DNA from: Planctomycetes bacterium UBA4800
GTDB taxonomy: Bacteria > Planctomycetota > UBA8108 > UBA8890 > UBA8898
DNA length: 8,187 nt
Reading direction: 5' to 3'
Assembly (NCBI GenBank): GCA_002402755.1
Contig: DHGK01000017.1
Span: 8,280 to 16,466, forward strand
Part shown: positions 5,109 to 8,187 of the stretch, piece by piece
How the letters are laid out: the number at the start of each line of letters is the position of its first letter
How positions within the stretch are numbered: the stretch's first letter is position 1
The notes under the pieces: model-generated
What the model saw: the letters and a program-made list of their open reading frames with translations, nothing else
What the model was told of the DNA's origin: nothing
The model's database searches: none
Translations under genes and position numbers: made by a program

Positions 5109-7580
5109 TCACTCCTTCACGAGATCGAGGGTGAAGCCGGTCGCGTCCTCGAAGCGGCGCGTGAGCTCGGCGGCCTTGTCCGGCGCGACGATGTCGTTCA
5201 CGGGCAGGCGCAGGAGGCGCTGCGCGCCGAAGTAGCTCGGGTTCTTCCTGACGGCGATGCCGTACTCCTGGGCGAGCGTCGCGGCGATCTCCTTGATGCG
5301 GTGCTGGTTGGGCGCCGCGGCGGCCCTGATCGGCCAGCCGGTGTCGTGCCCGAGCGCATCGAGCACGTCGCGGTAGCGTTCGGCGACGGCCGGCGAGATG
5401 AACGCGAGCTCGATCGCGCCGCCGTCCGGCCCGTGGGCCAGGCTCTTCTTGTAAGGCGTGTGGGGCGCGCCGGCGAAGGCCTGATCGATGGCGTTGAACG
5501 CGGCGTTGATCTCCAGGCGGCCGTCGGCGCGCCGCGCCGTCTTCGGCAGGCAGTAGGAGGGCTGCACCTCGATCGCGAGCGCGAACGCCGTGTCGCGCGC
5601 GAACGCCTCGCGGGCCGCCGCGGCGTCCGCGGGGTCGAGGTCCGCGGCGACGCGCACGACGACCTCGGTGCGGTCCATGTGGGCGCTCGCCTTGAGCGCG
5701 GCGCCGCCGCGGTCCTCGACCGCCTTCTTGGCGCGCGCGAGCAGGGCCTCGAGGTTCGGCGCGGGGTGGATCGTCCAGGTCCAGCCGAGCGGGCCGAGAA
5801 TCGCATCGAGATCGGCCGCGAAGCGCTCGTGCGCGCGCGCCGGAAAGTTGAAGCGCAGGGTCAGCGCGCGCTGCGCGCGGTCGGCGCTGTGGCGGCACAG
5901 GCCGGCATCGGCGCCGATGCGCGCCAGGACTTCGTCGATGGGGTCGGCGGCGGGCGTGCCGGGCGCCGCCGCGGGCGCGCCCGCCGCCGGCAGGGGCTTG
6001 AGGCTGAAGGGGCGGCGCGGATCGGCGGCGAAGCGCCCGCTGTCCAGGAGCAGCTTCTGCGCGTCTTCCTGCGCGAGCCCCGCCTCGCCCCACAGGCGCA
6101 GGAGATGGGCGACCTGCCACGCGGCCCTGTGGCCGCGGAGGGTGATGGCCTTGTCGGCGAGCTCGCCGGCGTTGTCGCAGAGAGGGCGGCCTGCGCCGAT
6201 GGGCGCCGTGCGGACCGACTGCCCGCGCCGCCTGCCCTCCAGTTCCAGCGTCTGGCCCGCGAGAGGCAGGTGAATCCGGCCGACAGGCTCGGTCGAAAGC
6301 TGCCGCGCGAGGGACGCGCGGCTCTCGCCGCCGCCGTGGACGAGCACGGTGTCGGCGGGTTTCAGGCGCGCGGCGAGCCCGACGAGCTCGCTCGCATCGG
6401 CGTGAGCCGAGAGCTGGTACTTTCTGACGGCGCACTTGACCTCGAACGCGGTCCCCTGGAGGGTGAGCGACGCGGTTTGCCCCTCGGCCGCGGCAAGAAG
6501 CTGGCGCCCCGGCGATTCCTCGTCCTGGTAGCCGGTGACGGCGATGAGCGCGGCGGGGTCGCCGGCGAGCGCCCGCGCGTAGAAGACGCTCGCGCCGCCC
6601 GACAGCATGCCCGAGCTGGCGATGATCGCGCACGGCGGCCCCGCGAGAATCTCCTTGCGCTGCGCGGGCGATGCCACCGGCTTGATCTCCTCGACGTCGC
6701 CGAAGAAGGGATCGTTGACCTTCTCGATGAGCTCGCGGAGCTTGGGGCGCAGGAAGGCGGCGAAGCTCGTGTACAGGCCGCAGACGGGCCTGACGAGGCC
6801 GTCGACCCAGGTCGTGAAGCGCGGAATGCGCCCCAGGCGCATCGCGCGCCTGAGGATGAGGAGCACCTCCTGCGCCCTGCCGACGGCGAAGGCCGGGATC
6901 AGGACCTTGCCGCCCTGCGCGATGCGCGCGGAGATCTCGGCGGCGAGCTGCTCCTCCTGCCGGCCGCGGTCGGCGTGCAGGCGGTCGCCGTACGTGCTTT
7001 CCAGGACGAGCGTGTCGGGCCTGAACTGCGGCACGCCCATGCCCGCGACCGTGAGCTGGTCGGTCCACGAGATGTCGCCGCTCACGAGGATGCGGCCCTC
7101 CGGGCTCTCGATGCCGGCCGCGGCGGCGCCGAGGATGTGGCCGCTCAGGAAGAGCGTGACGGAGACATCGGAACCGATCCGCTCGGGCACGCCGGGCGAG
7201 GCGGGCACCATGCGCTCCAGGAGGCTTGCGACCGTCTGCGCCGAGTAGAGCGGCAGCTCTTCCTCGCGCTCCTGCTCCTGCGCCATGATCTTGGCGGCAT
7301 CGCCGAGCATGACCCGCGCGAGTGCGATCGTGGGCGGCGTGGCGTAGACGGGCACGTGGGGGAGGCTGCGGTGGAGGACGGGCAGGGCGCCGATGTGGTC
7401 GAGGTGGCCGTGCGTCAGGACGATGGCGTCGAGTCCGCCCGCGGCCCGGTCGAGCTCCGGCAGGGGGCTCCGGCCGCCGAGCCTGATGCCGCAGTCGACG
7501 AGAATGCGCGCGCCCGCCGTCTCGACGAGGAGCGCGCTCGCGCCGATCTCATCGGTGCCGCCCAGAAACGTGATCCGCAT
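5109..7580 (-). CDS. Metallo-beta-lactamase/beta-CASP ribonuclease-like protein with long duplicated C-terminal extension
   Basis: An 823-residue predicted cytoplasmic metallo-hydrolase of the beta-CASP family (CPSF73/Ysh1-like, usually RNA-processing). Metal-site motifs are complete: Asp30 (VDCG), His57, His59, Asp61 and His62 (THGHLDHIG), His148 (SGHILGA) and Asp169 (SGDIS). The beta-CASP motifs follow: A, Glu194 (LESTYGDR); B, His393 (SAHAD); C, His415 (LVHGG). A histidine at motif C is typical of RNA-acting members. SSGMLSGG (322-329) is another family hallmark. The catalytic region ends near 450, the normal family length; about 370 more residues follow, with an Ala/Pro-rich linker (529-547) and two related units of about 100 residues (572-672 and 722-821). 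I do not recognise the extension. The ATG at 7580 is chosen because the core begins MRITFLGGTDEIG and a candidate -10 covers the ATG at 7589; starts at 7589 or 7616 remain possible. No Shine-Dalgarno site is seen. Confidence 0.87.
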   Translation of the reverse strand: MRITFLGGTDEIGASALLVETAGARILVDCGIRLGGRSPLPELDRAAGGLDAIVLTHGHLDHIGALPVLHRSLPHVPVYATPPTIALARVMLGDAAKIMAQEQEREEELPLYSAQTVASLLERMVPASPGVPERIGSDVSVTLFLSGHILGAAAAGIESPEGRILVSGDISWTDQLTVAGMGVPQFRPDTLVLESTYGDRLHADRGRQEEQLAAEISARIAQGGKVLIPAFAVGRAQEVLLILRRAMRLGRIPRFTTWVDGLVRPVCGLYTSFAAFLRPKLRELIEKVNDPFFGDVEEIKPVASPAQRKEILAGPPCAIIASSGMLSGGASVFYARALAGDPAALIAVTGYQDEESPGRQLLAAAEGQTASLTLQGTAFEVKCAVRKYQLSAHADASELVGLAARLKPADTVLVHGGGESRASLARQLSTEPVGRIHLPLAGQTLELEGRRRGQSVRTAPIGAGRPLCDNAGELADKAITLRGHRAAWQVAHLLRLWGEAGLAQEDAQKLLLDSGRFAADPRRPFSLKPLPAAGAPAAAPGTPAADPIDEVLARIGADAGLCRHSADRAQRALTLRFNFPARAHERFAADLDAILGPLGWTWTIHPAPNLEALLARAKKAVEDRGGAALKASAHMDRTEVVVRVAADLDPADAAAAREAFARDTAFALAIEVQPSYCLPKTARRADGRLEINAAFNAIDQAFAGAPHTPYKKSLAHGPDGGAIELAFISPAVAERYRDVLDALGHDTGWPIRAAAAPNQHRIKEIAATLAQEYGIAVRKNPSYFGAQRLLRLPVNDIVAPDKAAELTRRFEDATGFTLDLVKE
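5112..5117 (-). promoter_or_regulatory. Ribosome site of the symporter, inside the end of the upstream gene
   Basis: AAGGAG on the minus strand lies within the last codons of the beta-CASP gene, five bases before the GTG at 5106. It decides between two nearby GTG codons and indicates translational coupling. No separate promoter is evident for the symporter. Confidence 0.7.
5118..5417 (-). repeat. C-terminal duplicated unit, copy 2, of the beta-CASP protein
   Basis: Residues 722-821. It shares with copy 1 the pattern: strand, (F)xxP-A-x-A-ER-(F/Y), LDA, G, GW, APN, an Ala-rich helix ending in G, a hydrophobic strand, an Asp/Ala helix, then T-x-F-x-L. The predicted order is strand-helix-strand-helix-strand-helix-strand. 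It carries KNPSYFG (779-785), aligned with ASAHMDR in copy 1. Confidence 0.55.
5565..5867 (-). repeat. C-terminal duplicated unit, copy 1, of the beta-CASP protein
   Basis: Residues 572-672, aligned by eye with residues 722-821. Matching landmarks are FNFPARAHERF with FISPAVAERY, LDAILGPLGW with LDALGHDTGW, APNLEALLARA with APNQHRIKEIAA, and DTAFALAIE with ATGFTLDLV. Identity is modest and the DNA is diverged, so the duplication is old. The units are joined by about 49 residues (673-721) that include RLEINAAFNAID. Confidence 0.55.
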
Positions 7581-7587
7581 TCGCACC

Positions 7588-7616
7588 ATGGTACAGACAA
7601 CCCGGCCGCGGGGCAA
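7588..7616 (-). promoter_or_regulatory. Candidate promoter of the beta-CASP/symporter pair
   Basis: On the minus strand TTGCCC (7611-7616) and TACCAT (7588-7593) are 17 bases apart. The -10 ends seven bases before the ATG at 7580, and no ribosome site precedes that ATG, so the message could begin at or next to its start codon (leaderless). Judged by eye. Confidence 0.42.
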
Positions 7617-7631
7617 AGGCCCGCGCCCGGA

Positions 7632-7660
7632 TTGCCGGTCGGGCGGGCACGCGGTAGCAT
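7632..7660 (+). promoter_or_regulatory. Candidate promoter of the asparaginase-like gene
   Basis: TTGCCG (7632-7637) and TAGCAT (7655-7660) are 17 bases apart. The -10 ends nine bases before the ATG at 7670 and no purine-rich ribosome site lies between, again suggesting a leaderless or nearly leaderless transcript. It stands back to back with the promoter of the beta-CASP gene, with 15 bases between the two -35 elements. Confidence 0.45.
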
Positions 7661-7669
7661 TGCGCTCCC

Positions 7670-8152
7670 ATGAGGATCAAGTTCTTCACCACGGGCGGCA
7701 CCATCGACAAGGTGTACTTCGACGCGAAGAGCGAGTACGAGGTCGGGCCGCCGCAGGTCCGCGAGGTCCTGGACGACGCGCTCGTTGGGTTCGGGTTCGA
7801 GATCGAGTCGGTCCTGAAGAAGGACAGCCTCGAGATGACCGAGGAGGATCGGCTCCTGATCCGCCGGGCGATCGAGGCCGACCCCTGCCCCTTCGTCATC
7901 GTCACGCACGGCACGGACACGATGATCGAGACGGCGAAGGCGCTCGGGGGCATTCCCGGAAAGACCATCGTGCTCACGGGCGCGATTCAGCCGGCGCTCT
8001 TCCGCGTGACGGACGCGGTGTTCAACATAGGCATGGCCGCGGCCGCCGTGCAGAGCCTCCCGCCCGGCGTCTACATCGCGATGAACGGCACGATCTTCCG
8101 GCCGGACCGCGTGCGCAAGAACCTGGAGCGCAGCCGGTTCGAGGAAACGTAA
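7670..8152 (+). CDS. Short asparaginase-like protein (N-terminal asparaginase domain only)
   Basis: A complete 160-residue protein matching the N-terminal domain of bacterial L-asparaginases (which hydrolyse asparagine to aspartate and ammonia). It starts MRIKFFTTGGTIDK; Thr11 of TTGGTI matches the catalytic threonine (Thr12 of E. coli AnsB). THGTDTM (79-85) supplies Thr82 and Asp83, matching Thr89-Asp90, and Lys150 in DRVRKN aligns plausibly with Lys162. LTGAIQP (102-108) is the usual core strand. No signal peptide is present, so it is likely cytoplasmic. Normal asparaginases have about 330 residues and a C-terminal domain that completes the active site in a dimer; here a TAA ends the gene right after the first domain. 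Short forms like this occur elsewhere, so this is probably a real family and not a truncated gene, but its reaction is uncertain. It is transcribed away from the beta-CASP gene. Confidence 0.88.
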   Translation: MRIKFFTTGGTIDKVYFDAKSEYEVGPPQVREVLDDALVGFGFEIESVLKKDSLEMTEEDRLLIRRAIEADPCPFVIVTHGTDTMIETAKALGGIPGKTIVLTGAIQPALFRVTDAVFNIGMAAAAVQSLPPGVYIAMNGTIFRPDRVRKNLERSRFEET

Positions 8153-8187
8153 CCGTTCACAGGGCATCCCGAACGCGCGAATCTCCG
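8153..8187. other. Right-edge flank with nothing recognised
   Basis: The 35 bases after the asparaginase-like stop show no hairpin with a T-run and no evident start of another gene. Confidence 0.5.

Noticed and set aside
5110..5112. GTG at 5112 as symporter start, overlapping the upstream stop as GTGA
   Set aside because: The ribosome site AAGGAG overlaps this codon, while the GTG at 5106 has it at a proper five-base distance.
3535..5235. Open frame on the plus strand opposite the symporter
   Set aside because: The translation is a charged Arg/Glu/Asp-rich string with no membrane spans or domains; it is a shadow of the symporter codons.
3652..7068. A single 1138-codon minus-strand frame covering the symporter and much of the beta-CASP gene
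   Set aside because: Only the last 484 codons show protein-like sequence. The upstream part is an out-of-frame reading of the beta-CASP gene that happens to lack stops, so this is not a fusion.
7614..7616. ATG at 7616 as start of the beta-CASP protein
   Set aside because: It adds 12 residues not typical of the family, lies in the candidate -35, and has no ribosome site.
5301..7673. 790-codon open frame on the plus strand opposite the beta-CASP gene
   Set aside because: Low-complexity translation with no motif, antisense to a gene with a full set of catalytic motifs, and it would run into the asparaginase start.
7415..8167. 250-codon minus-strand frame across the asparaginase-like gene
   Set aside because: It crosses the divergent promoter region and is antisense to the asparaginase motifs; no domain is visible in its translation.

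Overview
This is a very GC-rich bacterial window with five protein-coding genes. Four read leftward (minus strand) and one reads rightward at the far right. I recognise no tRNA, rRNA, CRISPR array, insertion sequence or phage gene. The mix of a secreted sugar-hydrolase/esterase fusion, a sodium:solute symporter and a c-type cytochrome resembles polysaccharide-degrading lineages such as the PVC group (Planctomycetota, Lentisphaerota, Verrucomicrobiota). That placement is inferred from gene content only and is weak.

From left to right: (1) the N-terminal 129 codons of a secreted mono-heme cytochrome c, cut by the window edge, minus strand; (2) a 133-bp gap with a candidate promoter; (3) a 1006-residue exported protein joining a five-bladed-propeller glycosidase-like domain to an acetyl-xylan-esterase-like alpha/beta hydrolase and a degenerate second hydrolase-like domain, minus strand; (4) a 109-bp gap with an inverted repeat and candidate promoter; (5) a 484-residue sodium:solute symporter, minus strand; (6) an 823-residue metallo-beta-lactamase/beta-CASP nuclease-like protein whose stop codon lies two bases before the symporter start, minus strand; (7) an 89-bp divergent promoter region; (8) a 160-residue single-domain asparaginase-like protein, plus strand.

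The nuclease-like gene and the symporter appear to form a translationally coupled pair. The symporter is followed, after its own gap, by the exported esterase fusion, so uptake of products released by that enzyme is plausible but unproven. The least ordinary features are the roughly 370-residue C-terminal extension of the beta-CASP protein, which contains two copies of a roughly 100-residue unit, the inactive-looking C-terminal hydrolase domain of the esterase fusion, and the near mirror-image promoters and starts of the divergent pair at the right end.
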